DNA from: Anaerotruncus massiliensis (ex Togo et al. 2026) | GTDB lineage: Bacteria; Bacillota; Clostridia; Oscillospirales; Ruminococcaceae | Assembly: GCF_900199635.1 (NCBI RefSeq) | Contig: NZ_LT962687.1 | Coordinates: 246,863 to 310,862 of the forward strand | Direction of reading: 5' to 3' | Length of the DNA: 64,000 bases | Part shown: positions 35,556 through 44,571 of the stretch, piece by piece | Layout: each line of letters begins with the position of its first letter | How positions within the stretch are numbered: position 1 is the stretch's first letter | Made by a program: the position numbers and the translations under genes | Notes under the pieces: generated by a model | Seen by the model: only the letters and a program-made list of their open reading frames with translations | Databases searched by the model: none | Told to the model about the DNA's origin: nothing

Positions 35556-36275
35556 ATGGCACAGGTGGTCCTGGTGACCTCGGGGCGCGGCGGCGCGGGC
35601 AAATCGACTGTGTGCGCCTACCTGGGGGCGGCGCTGGCCGCATGCGGGAAAAAGGTGCTGCTGATCGAGGGCTCCCACCGTTCCCTCGACGTGCTGCTCG
35701 GCGCGCAGGACCGGGTGGTCTTCGACCTCGCCGACGCGCTCGAGCGGCGGTGCGAGCTCGGGGAGGCGATGGTGGACGCCTGCGGCGTCCGGCTGCTCTG
35801 CGCGCCGCTCGATTTGCAGCCGATCATCGACGGCGCGGCCTGCCGGGAGCTGCGGGCGGCGCTGGAGGAGCATTTCGACTTCATCCTGATCGAGGTGGAC
35901 GGCGGCGACCGGGTGCGGCTGACGGCCTTCGCGGCCTGCGCCGACCGGGCGGTGATCGTCTCGGCGGCGGACGCGGTGTCCGCGCGCGCGGGGCGGATGG
36001 TGTCCGATTCGCTCGACGCGGCGGGCGTCGAGGATATCCGGCTGTGCGTCAACCTGCTCACGCGCGACTTTGTGAAGCTGCGCCCCATCCCCGACCTCGA
36101 CTGGCTGATCGACCAGGTCTGCGCGCAGCTCATCGCGGTGCTCCCGTTCGACGAGGGGCTTGTCACTCCGGTGGCTATCGGTCAAAACATCAATTTGTCG
36201 AATGTATCCAAAATAATATTTGATAATTTTGCACAAAGGATTTTAGGGAACTATATTGATTTACTGGTCCAATAG
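35556..36275 (+). CDS. MinD-like ParA-superfamily ATPase with altered nucleotide motifs
   Basis: A 239-residue P-loop protein placed where minD often follows mrdA. The N-terminal loop SGRGGAGKST replaces the signature GKGG lysine with Arg. The A' segment reads LIEGSHRSLDVLLG, and the Walker B-like strand FILIEVDGG lacks the usual Asp. The C-terminal VSKIIFDNFAQRILGNYI could form a membrane-binding amphipathic helix as in MinD. No minC or minE lies beside it. ATP binding is plausible; hydrolysis is doubtful from sequence. Its job may be a divergent division or polarity regulator. Confidence 0.8.
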   Translation: MAQVVLVTSGRGGAGKSTVCAYLGAALAACGKKVLLIEGSHRSLDVLLGAQDRVVFDLADALERRCELGEAMVDACGVRLLCAPLDLQPIIDGAACRELRAALEEHFDFILIEVDGGDRVRLTAFAACADRAVIVSAADAVSARAGRMVSDSLDAAGVEDIRLCVNLLTRDFVKLRPIPDLDWLIDQVCAQLIAVLPFDEGLVTPVAIGQNINLSNVSKIIFDNFAQRILGNYIDLLVQ

Positions 36276-36285
36276 GTGGTATAAT
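36256..36285 (+). promoter_or_regulatory. Promoter of mgsA
   Basis: TTGATT (36256-36261), an 18-bp spacer and TATAAT (36280-36285). The -35 box lies within the last codons of the MinD-like gene; mgsA starts 120 bp downstream. Confidence 0.7.
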
Positions 36286-36405
36286 GTATCTTGATGGTTT
36301 AGACTGTCAGAAATTGGATTTCGCCCGGCCAAACAGACAGAAAGAAGGGCGGCCCGTTTACAGAGAAGAGAGAACGAAACTGACGAGGGGCTTGGAGGAA
36401 CGCCA

Positions 36406-36813
36406 ATGAACATCGCCTTGATCGCACACGACTCCAAAAAGGAACTGATGGTCCAGTTCTGTATCGCCTACTGCGGCGTCTTCAGCCGCCACAATATCTG
36501 CGCGACCGGCACGACCGGAAAGCTCGTCGCCGAGGCGACCGGGCTGGAGGTCTTCCGCTTTCTGGGCGGTTCGCAGGGCGGCGACCAGCAGATCGCGGCG
36601 CGCATCGCCTGCAACGAGATCGACCTGCTGCTCTTTTTCCGCGATCCGATCCGCGCGAAGCCCAGCGAGCCCGACGAGGCGGGGCTTCTGCGTTTGTGCG
36701 ACGTGCACAATATTCCCGTTGCGACCAACATCGCCACCGCCGAGGCGCTCATCCACGCGCTCGAGCGCGGCGACCTCGACTGGCGCAATATCGTCAATCC
36801 CCCCAAGCGGTAG
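36406..36813 (+). CDS. mgsA: Methylglyoxal synthase
   Basis: A 135-residue enzyme converting dihydroxyacetone phosphate to methylglyoxal and phosphate, a bypass of lower glycolysis under phosphate limitation or sugar excess. The family motifs are [17 protein letters not shown] at the start, CATGTTGKL (about 33-41), [12 protein letters not shown] with the catalytic Asp (about 55-66), and LLLFFRDP. The length is standard. The RBS is TTGGAGGAA. A T-box leader begins just after the stop codon. Confidence 0.96.
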   Translation: MNIALIAHDSKKELMVQFCIAYCGVFSRHNICATGTTGKLVAEATGLEVFRFLGGSQGGDQQIAARIACNEIDLLLFFRDPIRAKPSEPDEAGLLRLCDVHNIPVATNIATAEALIHALERGDLDWRNIVNPPKR

Positions 36814-36829
36814 AACCGCCATACCGTTA

Positions 36830-37078
36830 CAGGCGCTGATGCGGGAGGAGTAACCGCGGATGGACGGACAGAGAGGGCGCGGCCGGTGAGAGGCGCCCAC
36901 GTCGGAAATCCGCGGCGAAGACGCCCGAGAAGCCCGCCGCAAGGCGCGTATTTCCCTGCGTTAAAGGGGCTTGAGCGGGGCGCTTTCGCGCCCAACAAGG
37001 GTGGCACCGCGCGGTATGACCTCGTCCCTTTGTACGGCATCGCCGTGCAGCCGGGACGGGGTCTTTGATTTTTTACGG
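36830..37078 (+). promoter_or_regulatory. T-box riboswitch (probably tRNA-Asp sensing)
   Basis: The T-box sequence AAGGGTGGCACCGCG is at 36997-37011, followed by a terminator hairpin (GACCTCGTCCC paired with GGGACGGGGTC, then TTTGATTTTTT, 37018-37076). Upstream, stem I shows the AGTA/GAA specifier-loop motif: AGTA near 36855, the helix CCGCGGAT/ATCCGCGG, then GAA followed by GAC. GAC as specifier would read tRNA-Asp(GUC), consistent with aspS downstream. The specifier register is uncertain by one base. Uncharged tRNA would pair with the T-box and prevent termination. Confidence 0.85.
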
Positions 37079-37092
37079 GCGGAGGCATCGCG

Positions 37093-37332
37093 ATGAAGGA
37101 AAAACGAAAACAGGTGCTGCGGCGGGCGCTCAGGCAGGGACTCGGCGTGGGCGCGGGCATCATGCTCGGCGGCGCGCTGATCCCCCGGCTGGCAATACCG
37201 GAGCGTTACAACGACACCTGGCCGCCGCTGGCGCTGCACTGCGCGTTCTATTTTCTGGCGGCGGGGCTCGTCGCCTTCGCGGTCTCCTGCATGGCGGCCT
37301 TCCTGGAGGAGCGGAAACGCCGCCGCGGGTGA
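37093..37332 (+). CDS. Small two-helix membrane protein in the hisS-aspS leader region
   Basis: 79 residues with two hydrophobic helices (LGVGAGIMLGGALIPRLA and LALHCAFYFLAAGLVAFAVSCMAAFL) flanked by basic ends (MKEKRKQ and EERKRRRG). No family is recognised. The GGCGGAGG ribosome binding site is reasonable. It is the first open frame after the T-box, so its expression would also depend on tRNA charging; the reason is unknown. Confidence 0.65.
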   Translation: MKEKRKQVLRRALRQGLGVGAGIMLGGALIPRLAIPERYNDTWPPLALHCAFYFLAAGLVAFAVSCMAAFLEERKRRRG

Positions 37333-37351
37333 CGCGGGGCGCGGATTTTGC

Positions 37352-37381
37352 TTGACAGGCCGCGCCGGGGCGTATTATGAT
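37352..37381 (+). promoter_or_regulatory. Internal promoter of hisS-aspS
   Basis: TTGACA (37352-37357) with TATGAT at 18-bp spacing (37376-37381) or TATTAT at 15 bp. It lies between the small membrane gene and hisS, so hisS-aspS can be made without T-box readthrough. Confidence 0.6.
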
Positions 37382-37463
37382 GTTACGGAGGTTTTGACGG
37401 ATTCAGCCGCCCGGACACGGGCAATGATCTGATAAAAGGACGTCTATCTGAGGAGGAAACGCA

Positions 37464-38777
37464 ATGGCATATCTGACGAACGCGCCGCGCGGCACACAGG
37501 ACGTGCTGCCGCCCGCGAGCGGCAAGTGGCAGTATCTCGAGGAGACGGCGCGGGATGTCGCGGCGCTGTGGGGCTTCGGGGAGATCCGCATCCCCACCTT
37601 CGAGCACACCGAGCTGTTCAGCCGCTCGGTGGGGGACACCACCGACGTGGTGCAGAAGGAGATGTACACCTTCAACGACAAGGCGGGCCGCTCGATCACC
37701 CTGCGCCCCGAGGGGACCGCGGGGGTCATGCGGGCGATCCTGCAAAACGGGATGCTCGGCGGCGCGCTGCCGCTCAAGCTCTGCTACCTGGTGAACTGCT
37801 TCCGGTACGAGAAGCCGCAGGCGGGCCGCCTGCGGGAGTTCCACCAGTTCGGCGTCGAGATGGCGGGCGCGGCCTCCCATGTGGCGGACGCGCAGGTAAT
37901 CGGCGTGGCCAAGGCGGTCTTCGACGCGCTCGGCGTCACCGGCCTGCGGCTGGAACTGAACTCGATCGGCTGCCCGGAGTGCCGCGCCAGATACCACGAG
38001 GCGCTCAAAGCCTACTTCGCCTCCCACCTTGGGGAGCTGTGCGAGACCTGCCGCGACCGGCTCGAGCGCAACCCGATGCGCATCCTCGACTGCAAGAGCC
38101 CCGTCTGCTCGGCGATCGCGAAGGACGCGCCCAAGGTGCTCGACTATATCTGCGGCGACTGCCGCGCCCACTTCGAGGGCCTCAAAAAGGACCTCGACGC
38201 GATGGGCGTCGCATATACCGTCAACCCGACGATCGTGCGCGGGCTCGACTACTACACCCGCACCGTCTTCGAGTTCGTGGCGACCGGCATCGGCGCGCAG
38301 GGCACCGTCTGCGGCGGCGGGCGGTACGACGGGCTGATCGAGCTGCTGGGCGGCGCGCCCACCCCGTCGGTCGGCTTTGCGATGGGGCTCGAGCGGCTGC
38401 TGCTCGTCATGGAGCAGCAGGGCTGCGCGTTCCCGCCCGAGCGGAACTGCACGATCTACATCGGCAGCATGGGGGAGGCGGCCTCCCTCAAGGCGGTGGA
38501 GCTCGCCGCCGGCCTGCGCGCCGAGGGGTTCTGGGCCGAGTGCGATTCCGTGGGGCGCAGCGTCAAGGCGCAGATGAAGTACGCGGACAAGCTCGGCGCG
38601 AAATACAGCTGCATCATCGGGGACAACGAGCTTGCGGAGGGCAGGGCCCGCGTCAAGCGGATGGACACCGGCGAGGCGGCCGAGGTGCCGCTCAACGCGG
38701 AGGGCTTTCTCAAATACGTCTACCACAACATGCTCGACGCGGTGATCGACGCCGCGCCGGACGGCATGCCGGAATAA
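37464..38777 (+). CDS. hisS: Histidine--tRNA ligase
   Basis: A 437-residue class II synthetase charging tRNA-His. Motif 2 region LRPEGTAGVMRA, QFGVEMAG, the HisA signature VRGLDYYTRTVFEF and CGGGRYDGLIELLGG are present, and a C-terminal anticodon-binding domain (about 330-437). The RBS is GAGGAAA. Downstream aspS overlaps closely, a common Firmicute arrangement. Confidence 0.97.
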   Translation: MAYLTNAPRGTQDVLPPASGKWQYLEETARDVAALWGFGEIRIPTFEHTELFSRSVGDTTDVVQKEMYTFNDKAGRSITLRPEGTAGVMRAILQNGMLGGALPLKLCYLVNCFRYEKPQAGRLREFHQFGVEMAGAASHVADAQVIGVAKAVFDALGVTGLRLELNSIGCPECRARYHEALKAYFASHLGELCETCRDRLERNPMRILDCKSPVCSAIAKDAPKVLDYICGDCRAHFEGLKKDLDAMGVAYTVNPTIVRGLDYYTRTVFEFVATGIGAQGTVCGGGRYDGLIELLGGAPTPSVGFAMGLERLLLVMEQQGCAFPPERNCTIYIGSMGEAASLKAVELAAGLRAEGFWAECDSVGRSVKAQMKYADKLGAKYSCIIGDNELAEGRARVKRMDTGEAAEVPLNAEGFLKYVYHNMLDAVIDAAPDGMPE

Positions 38778-38794
38778 TGAGGAACGAGGGATCA

Positions 38795-40588
38795 ATGATG
38801 GATACCATGCAGGGACTGAAACGCACCAAATACTGCGGCGAATTTACCGCGGAGGACATCGGGAAGGAAGCGGTCGCCTGCGGCTGGGTGCAGCGCGCGC
38901 GCGACAAGGGGATGCTCGTCTTCATCGACCTGCGGGACCGCACGGGAATCGTGCAGCTCGCCTTCGACGACCGGACCGACGCGGCGCTGCGCGCCAGGGC
39001 GCAGACGGTGCGGTCGGAATTCGTGCTGATGGCGAAGGGCGAGGTCCGCCGCCGCGAGTCGGTCAACCCCGACCTGCCCACCGGCGAGGTCGAGCTCTAT
39101 GTCAGCGACCTGCGCATCCTCGCGAAGGCGCAGACCCCGCCCTTTGAGATCACCGACAAGACCAACGTCAAGGAGGAGCTGCGGCTCAAATACCGCTACC
39201 TCGACCTGCGCCGCAGCGAGATGCAGCACGCCATTCTGATGCGCCATAAGATCGTCAAGGCGGCGCACGACTACTACGACAGAAACGGCTTCCTCGAGAT
39301 CGAGACGCCCTCCCTCATCAAGTCCACCCCCGAGGGCGCGCGCGACTACCTCGTGCCCAGCCGGGTGCACCCGGGGTGCTTCTACGCGCTGCCCCAGTCC
39401 CCCCAGCAGTATAAGCAGCTGCTCATGCTGTCGGGCTACGACCGCTACATGCAGATCGCGCGCTGCTTCCGCGACGAGGACCTGCGCGCCGACCGCCAGC
39501 CCGAGTTCACCCAGATCGACCTGGAGATGTCCTTCGTCGACGAGGAGGACGTCATGACGGTCAACGAGGGGTTCATGGCGCACGTCTTCAAGGAGGTGCT
39601 CGGTGTCGGGATCCCCACCCCCTTCCTGCGCATGCCCTACGACGAGGCGATGGAACGGTTCGGCTCGGACAAGCCGGACACCCGCTTCGGCATGGAGCTC
39701 TGCGACCTCTCCGACCTGCTCGGCGGCTGCGAATTCAAGGTGTTCAAAGGCGCGCTCGAGGCGGGCGGCAGCGTGCGCGCCCTCAATGTCAAGGGCGCGG
39801 CCGACCACCTCTCCCGCAAGGAGATCGACAAGCTCGTCGACTTTGTGAAGGCCTACCGCGCCAAGGGCCTGGCCTACACCCGCCTGACGGCCGACGCGGA
39901 GACCTCCTCCTATGAGAAGTTCCTCACCGACGCCGAAAAAGAGGCGATCCGCGGCCGGCTCGGCGCGGAGAAGGGGGATGTGCTGCTCATCGTGGCGGAC
40001 GGCAATAACCAGACGGTGTTCGACAGCCTCGGCGCGCTGCGCGTCGAGCTGGCAAACCGCCTCGGCCTCATCCCCGAGGGGAAATTCAACTTCCTGTGGG
40101 TGACCGACTTCCCGCTCTTCGAGTACAGCGAGGAGGAGGGCCGCTATGTGGCCAAGCACCACCCGTTCACCCATCCGGCGTTCGAGGACCTCGACAAGCT
40201 CGAGAGCGACCCGGGCGCCTGCCACGCGCGCGCCTACGACATGGTGCTCAACGGCTGCGAGGTGGGCGGCGGCTCGATCCGGATCAACACCCCCGAATTG
40301 CAGGAGCGGATGTTCGAGGCGCTCGGCTTCTCGGAGGAGAGCGCCCGCGCCAAATTCGGCTACCTGATCGACGCCTTCAAATACGGCGCGCCGCCCCACG
40401 GCGGCATGGCCTACGGCCTTGACCGGCTGGTAATGCTGATGCTCGGGAAATCCTCCATCCGCGACGTGATGGCCTTCCCGAAGGTGCAGAACGCGAGCGA
40501 GCTGATGACCCAGTGCCCCGCCGAGGTGGACGAGAAGAGCCTGCGGGAGCTGTCGATCGCGGTGACCGCGCGCGAAGAGGCGGAATAA
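38795..40588 (+). CDS. aspS: Aspartate--tRNA ligase
   Basis: A 597-residue bacterial-type AspRS with an N-terminal OB fold (VACGWVQRARDKGMLVFIDL), class II catalytic core (LPQSPQQYKQLLM; FRDEDLRADRQPEFTQIDLEMSF) and the bacterial GAD insertion (about 290-420), ending with GGMAYGLDRLVMLMLG. The chosen start has GAGGG upstream; an ATG at 38777 overlaps the hisS stop. Confidence 0.97.
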   Translation: MMDTMQGLKRTKYCGEFTAEDIGKEAVACGWVQRARDKGMLVFIDLRDRTGIVQLAFDDRTDAALRARAQTVRSEFVLMAKGEVRRRESVNPDLPTGEVELYVSDLRILAKAQTPPFEITDKTNVKEELRLKYRYLDLRRSEMQHAILMRHKIVKAAHDYYDRNGFLEIETPSLIKSTPEGARDYLVPSRVHPGCFYALPQSPQQYKQLLMLSGYDRYMQIARCFRDEDLRADRQPEFTQIDLEMSFVDEEDVMTVNEGFMAHVFKEVLGVGIPTPFLRMPYDEAMERFGSDKPDTRFGMELCDLSDLLGGCEFKVFKGALEAGGSVRALNVKGAADHLSRKEIDKLVDFVKAYRAKGLAYTRLTADAETSSYEKFLTDAEKEAIRGRLGAEKGDVLLIVADGNNQTVFDSLGALRVELANRLGLIPEGKFNFLWVTDFPLFEYSEEEGRYVAKHHPFTHPAFEDLDKLESDPGACHARAYDMVLNGCEVGGGSIRINTPELQERMFEALGFSEESARAKFGYLIDAFKYGAPPHGGMAYGLDRLVMLMLGKSSIRDVMAFPKVQNASELMTQCPAEVDEKSLRELSIAVTAREEAE

Positions 40589-40594
40589 AGCCGC

Positions 40595-40625
40595 GGGGGA
40601 CGGAGAAATCCGTCCCCTTTTTTCG
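40595..40625 (+). terminator. Terminator of hisS-aspS
   Basis: GGGGACGG-AGAAAT-CCGTCCCC followed by a run of seven T. Confidence 0.9.
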
Positions 40626-40867
40626 TTGCGTATGGTATAATAGTCACAGAGCGGCTATGATCCATTTTATGGCCGGGGCGGTCCGCTCGCTGCGGCTCGC
40701 TCCCGCCCCAGCGGCCAATTATCCCACCGCGCGCCGGCGGGCGCGCGGACGGAGGAACCCGCGCGCGAATGACGCGCGCCGCCTGTGGCCGCGGCATGAA
40801 GGGCCGCCGGGTCCGCCCGGGGTTTGACGCGGCCGGTATTGGGAAATTTTCTGGAGGGGGTGGCCTT
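40626..40867 (+). promoter_or_regulatory. Promoter and long GC-rich leader of the zinc-ribbon protein
   Basis: A TATAAT (40636-40641) lacks a good -35 box. The following 220 nt are GC-rich and palindromic, for example GGGGCGGTCCGC/GCGGC... and GCGCGC-rich stems, with no gene. A structured leader is possible; I do not recognise a known riboswitch. Confidence 0.35.
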
Positions 40868-41926
40868 ATGCGGATCAAATGCGGATCCTGCGGAAAGGTC
40901 TACGATTACGACAAGGATGAGCTCTGCCCCAAATGCGGGGCGCATAACCAGCTTCCCCGCGCGGAGGGCGCAGCGGCCGCTCCGCACACGGAAACGGCGG
41001 AGCCGCAGCCCCGGCGGGGCTGGCAGACCTACCGCCAGCCGAAGAGGGCCCCCGGCACACCGCCGCCCGGATGGACGACCTACACGGCGCCCACCACCCG
41101 GCAGGAAAAGCGGTCCAACCGCTGGAAGGTTGCGGCGGGCATTTTCCTGTTCGTGCTCATCATGGTGGGGGGCGGTTTGGTCGGCGGCCTTTCGGCCTAC
41201 CACGCGGCCCGGGAACGGCAGGAGCGCGGCGCGGCGGCCGCCTCGGCCGCGGCCTCGCTCGCGGCGCGCGCGGAGCGGGAGGCGATGGCCGCCTCGCTTG
41301 AAGCGCCGGACGAGTGGGAAGACTGGGAGGTGTGGGACGACTGGGACGACGGGCAAGCGCCATCCGAACCGGCGGCGGACGGCTTTTTTGAGGACGGAGC
41401 GGACGGCTCCGTCCCCGCGGAGCCCTTTGGCGGGGAGGACGGCGCGCCGGCCCCCGGCGAGGGGGACGCGGCCGGCTCGGAGCCTTTCGCCGCGCCCGCG
41501 CCGGACCTCTCGGCGCTCGCGAGCTTTACCTACGGGACGGAGGTCGGCGCGTCCAAGGGCGTGACGCTGACGGTCAATTCCGCGGGCCCGGCCGGCTCCG
41601 CCGGGCTGGAAAGCCTGCTGCTGCCGGGCGAGAAGGCGATCTTTATCGATTTTACCGCCGAGGTCACCGACGCGGACGCCTTCGGGCGGGAGTTCTTCCA
41701 GCCGCCCTTCGTGCGGGTGGGGCAGGACGGCGGGCGTTCGCTGTGGCCCTACAGCGCGGACCTGCCGGCCCCCTTCACGCCGCTCGATGTGGACGGGATG
41801 CGCTACACCGACCGGACGGTGACCACGGGGCAGCTCTTTTTCGCGGTGCCGGAGGACTGCCACACCTTCATGCTGCACTACGGCGACCCGGATGAAAGTT
41901 ATTACATACAGAGAATAAACGTATAA
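40868..41926 (+). CDS. Zinc-ribbon membrane protein with acidic linker
   Basis: A 352-residue protein. An N-terminal zinc ribbon with two CxxC pairs (CGSCGKVYDYDKDELCPKC, residues 5-23) is followed by a Pro-rich segment, one transmembrane helix (VAAGIFLFVLIMVGGGLVGGL, about 92-112), an Ala-rich stretch and an aromatic-acidic run DEWEDWEVWDDWDDG. The C-terminal extracellular domain (about 210-352) resembles DUF4352-like immunoglobulin folds. The family is unknown. The RBS GGAGGGGG is strong. Confidence 0.7.
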   Translation: MRIKCGSCGKVYDYDKDELCPKCGAHNQLPRAEGAAAAPHTETAEPQPRRGWQTYRQPKRAPGTPPPGWTTYTAPTTRQEKRSNRWKVAAGIFLFVLIMVGGGLVGGLSAYHAARERQERGAAAASAAASLAARAEREAMAASLEAPDEWEDWEVWDDWDDGQAPSEPAADGFFEDGADGSVPAEPFGGEDGAPAPGEGDAAGSEPFAAPAPDLSALASFTYGTEVGASKGVTLTVNSAGPAGSAGLESLLLPGEKAIFIDFTAEVTDADAFGREFFQPPFVRVGQDGGRSLWPYSADLPAPFTPLDVDGMRYTDRTVTTGQLFFAVPEDCHTFMLHYGDPDESYYIQRINV

Positions 41927-41948
41927 AATATACCGATTGGAGTAAGTG

Positions 41949-43163
41949 ATGAAGCAAAACAGACCATTCGCCCGGGCGGCGGTCACGCGCAAGGCGCAGA
42001 AATCGATTGAGGAAGGCCACCCGTGGGTCTACGACACCGAGATCACCGGGATCGAGGGCGGCTGTGAAAACGGCGGCCTGGTCGACGTGGTAAGCGATAA
42101 GGGCGCCTACCTGGGCACCGGCTTTATCAGTGAGCGGTCGAAGATCCGCGTGCGCATCCTCTCCCGCAACGCCAACGACCGGTTCGACGAGGCGTTCTGG
42201 GAGCGGCGGCTGCGCTGGGCGTGGGACTACCGCAAAACGGTGATGGGGGAGGACGCCTCCTGCTGCCGGGTGATCTTCGGGGAGGCGGACCAGTTCCCCG
42301 GGCTCACGGTCGACCGCTTCGGGGAGGTGCTCGTGACGCAGACGCTCTCGGCGGGCATCGAGCGGATAAAGCCCCTGCTCTTCCCGCTGCTCAAAAAGGT
42401 GCTCGAGCGGGACGGACAGGCCGTCTGCGGCGTCTACGAGCGCAACGACGCCGCCATCCGCGAGCTGGAGGGCCTTCCGCAGGGCAAGGGCTGGTTCGGC
42501 GGCGACGGCGGCCCGACCCGCACCGAGATCACCGAAAACGGCATCGTCTACGGCGTGGACTTTGAAAACGGCCAGAAGACGGGCTTTTTCCTTGACCAGA
42601 AATACAACCGGCGGGCGGTGGCGAAGCTCGCGCGCGGCCGCCGGGTGCTCGACTGCTTCACCCACACCGGCTCCTTCGCCCTCAATGCGGCGGCGGGCGG
42701 CGCGGCGCACGTGTGCGCGGTGGACGTCTCGGCGGACGCGGTGGCGCTCGCGGCGGAAAACGCCCGGCGCAACGGGCTGGACGGGGTCGTCGAGACGAAG
42801 GCGGCGAACGTTTTCGACCTGCTGCCTGCGCTGGAGGGCGGCGCGGAGAAATACGACTTCATCATTCTCGACCCGCCTGCCTTCACCAAGAGCCGCAAAA
42901 CGGTGGACCGCGCGGAGCGCGGGTATAAGGAGATCAACCTGCGCGCGATGAAGCTGCTGCCGCGCGGGGGCTACCTCGCGACCTGCTCCTGCTCCCATTT
43001 CATGACCGACGGCCGCTTCCGGCGGATGCTGGCCTCCGCCGCGCGCGACGCGGGGGTGCAGCTGCGGCAGATCGAGGCGCGCCAGCAGTCGCCCGACCAC
43101 CCCGTCCTCTGGAACGTTCCGGAGACCGACTATCTGAAGTTTTACCTCTTCCAGATCATCTGA
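41949..43163 (+). CDS. RlmI-type 23S rRNA cytosine-C5 methyltransferase
   Basis: A 404-residue SAM-dependent methyltransferase. A PUA-like N-terminus (ARAAVTRKAQKSIEEGHPWVYDTEI) precedes an EEHEE-type domain and a Rossmann domain with VLDCFTHTGSFALNAA (motif I, about 232) and IILDPPAFTKSRK (motif IV, about 312-324), and a Cys-rich TCSCSHFM segment. It resembles RlmI, which makes m5C1962 in 23S rRNA. A GTG codon one triplet before the ATG is an alternative start. Confidence 0.9.
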   Translation: MKQNRPFARAAVTRKAQKSIEEGHPWVYDTEITGIEGGCENGGLVDVVSDKGAYLGTGFISERSKIRVRILSRNANDRFDEAFWERRLRWAWDYRKTVMGEDASCCRVIFGEADQFPGLTVDRFGEVLVTQTLSAGIERIKPLLFPLLKKVLERDGQAVCGVYERNDAAIRELEGLPQGKGWFGGDGGPTRTEITENGIVYGVDFENGQKTGFFLDQKYNRRAVAKLARGRRVLDCFTHTGSFALNAAAGGAAHVCAVDVSADAVALAAENARRNGLDGVVETKAANVFDLLPALEGGAEKYDFIILDPPAFTKSRKTVDRAERGYKEINLRAMKLLPRGGYLATCSCSHFMTDGRFRRMLASAARDAGVQLRQIEARQQSPDHPVLWNVPETDYLKFYLFQII

Positions 43164-43221
43164 CGGCGCGTCCGCGCCAAAACCGTCTGCCCCCGGCGCG
43201 CCGGGGAAGTTAGGAGGAACT

Positions 43222-43410
43222 ATGAAAAAGCTTTACCGTTCGGAAACCAACAGCATGCTCGCCGGGGTGTGCGGCGGGCTGGGGGATTATTTCGGCGTCG
43301 ACGCGACGCTCATCCGCCTGGGATGGGTGCTGATCTCGCTGATGGGCCCCGGGCTCATCGCCTACATCATCGCCGCGATCATCGTCCCCAAAGAGAGCGA
43401 AGTGATTTGA
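43222..43410 (+). CDS. PspC-domain small membrane protein
   Basis: 62 residues: KLYRSETNSMLAGVCGGLGDYFGVDATLIR is the hallmark N-terminal PspC segment, followed by one transmembrane helix (VLISLMGPGLIAYIIAAIIV). PspC proteins are linked to envelope stress sensing. The RBS is TAGGAGGAA. Confidence 0.9.
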   Translation: MKKLYRSETNSMLAGVCGGLGDYFGVDATLIRLGWVLISLMGPGLIAYIIAAIIVPKESEVI

Positions 43411-43527
43411 GCGCCTCCCGTCCCCGGGAAAATGTGATTTGCATCCGGAGGATACGGGAGAACCAAAGAGAAAACAGGCGAAAAACAGAGCGTGTCATTT
43501 GTAAATTAAAAAACCCGCAAAAAAGTG

Positions 43528-43556
43528 TTGACAGGGCGCGGGGCGCGGGTTATAAT
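43528..43556 (+). promoter_or_regulatory. Promoter of rplM-rpsI
   Basis: Exact TTGACA (43528-43533), 17-bp spacer and exact TATAAT (43551-43556), 57 bp upstream of rplM. Confidence 0.93.
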
Positions 43557-43612
43557 ACAAATTGTCGCGAAATGCAAACCGGATTTAGAAGAAGAATATT
43601 GGAGGAAAAGGT

Positions 43613-44041
43613 ATGTCTACAACTATGCCGAAGGTAGCAGAAATTACCCGCAAGTGGTATATCCTTGATGCTGCCGACAAGCCGCTGGGGCGCACCGCTG
43701 CTGTTGCGGCGTCGATCCTTCGCGGGAAACATAAACCCATCTTCGCGCCCAACTGCGACTGCGGTGATCATGTGATCATCATCAACGCGGAGAAGGCCGT
43801 CCTGACCGGCAAGAAGCTCGATCAGAAGATGTATCGCCGTCACAGCGGCTGGATCGGCGGCCTCAAGGAGGTCCAGTACAGCAAGCTGATGAAGGAGCGC
43901 CCCGAGCTGGCGATGATGCTCGCCGTCAAGGGCATGGTCCCCGACACGGTCATTGGCCGTAAAGCGCTCACCAGATGCCGCGTGTTCCGTGGCGCGGAGC
44001 ATACGCATGCCGCGCAGAAGCCGCAGGCGTGGACACTGTAA
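43613..44041 (+). CDS. rplM: 50S ribosomal protein L13
   Basis: 142 residues, standard for bacterial L13: [41 protein letters not shown] and a C-terminal basic tail. Binds 23S rRNA early in 50S assembly. Codes with rpsI under a consensus promoter. Confidence 0.98.
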   Translation: MSTTMPKVAEITRKWYILDAADKPLGRTAAVAASILRGKHKPIFAPNCDCGDHVIIINAEKAVLTGKKLDQKMYRRHSGWIGGLKEVQYSKLMKERPELAMMLAVKGMVPDTVIGRKALTRCRVFRGAEHTHAAQKPQAWTL

Positions 44042-44060
44042 GGAAGGGGAATTAACGATT

Positions 44061-44459
44061 ATGTACGAAGGCAGACCTTATTTTTACGGTACCGGCAGAA
44101 GGAAACAGTCCGTTTCCCGCGTCAGGCTCTACCCCGGCACCGGCTCGATCACCATCAACGGCCGTGACATCGACGACTATTTCGGCCTTGAGACCCTCAA
44201 GCTGATTGTCCGTCAGCCGCTCAACCTTACAGACACCCTCGGCAAGTTCGACGTTGTGTGCACGGTTGCGGGCGGCGGCGTTTCCGGCCAGGCCGGCGCC
44301 ATCCGCCACGGCATCTCCCGCGCGCTGCTCCAGAACGGCGAAGAGATGCGCCCGATCCTCAAGAAGGCCGGGTTCCTCACCCGCGACCCTCGTATGAAGG
44401 AGCGCAAAAAGTACGGCCTCAAGGCTGCCCGTCGCGCGCCTCAGTTCAGCAAGCGCTAA
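44061..44459 (+). CDS. rpsI: 30S ribosomal protein S9
   Basis: 132 residues: [22 protein letters not shown] at the start, [12 protein letters not shown], and the C-terminal RRAPQFSKR tail that reaches the P-site tRNA. The ICE begins immediately after this gene, so its 3' end is a likely integration site that remained intact. Confidence 0.98.
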   Translation: MYEGRPYFYGTGRRKQSVSRVRLYPGTGSITINGRDIDDYFGLETLKLIVRQPLNLTDTLGKFDVVCTVAGGGVSGQAGAIRHGISRALLQNGEEMRPILKKAGFLTRDPRMKERKKYGLKAARRAPQFSKR

Positions 44460-44480
44460 TTTCAGTTCAAAACAGCTCAA

Positions 44481-44514
44481 AAACCCCGAAACCATGCGGT
44501 TTTCGGGGTTTTTC
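44481..44514 (+). terminator. Terminator of rplM-rpsI
   Basis: AAACCCCGAAA-ACCATGCGG-TTTTCGGGGTTTTT with a T run, 21 bp past rpsI. Confidence 0.9.
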
Positions 44515-44571
44515 CTTTTCAGATTGTTTGGCCTGTTTTGGCATGGTCTGACCTGTTTTGAACCGATTTTT

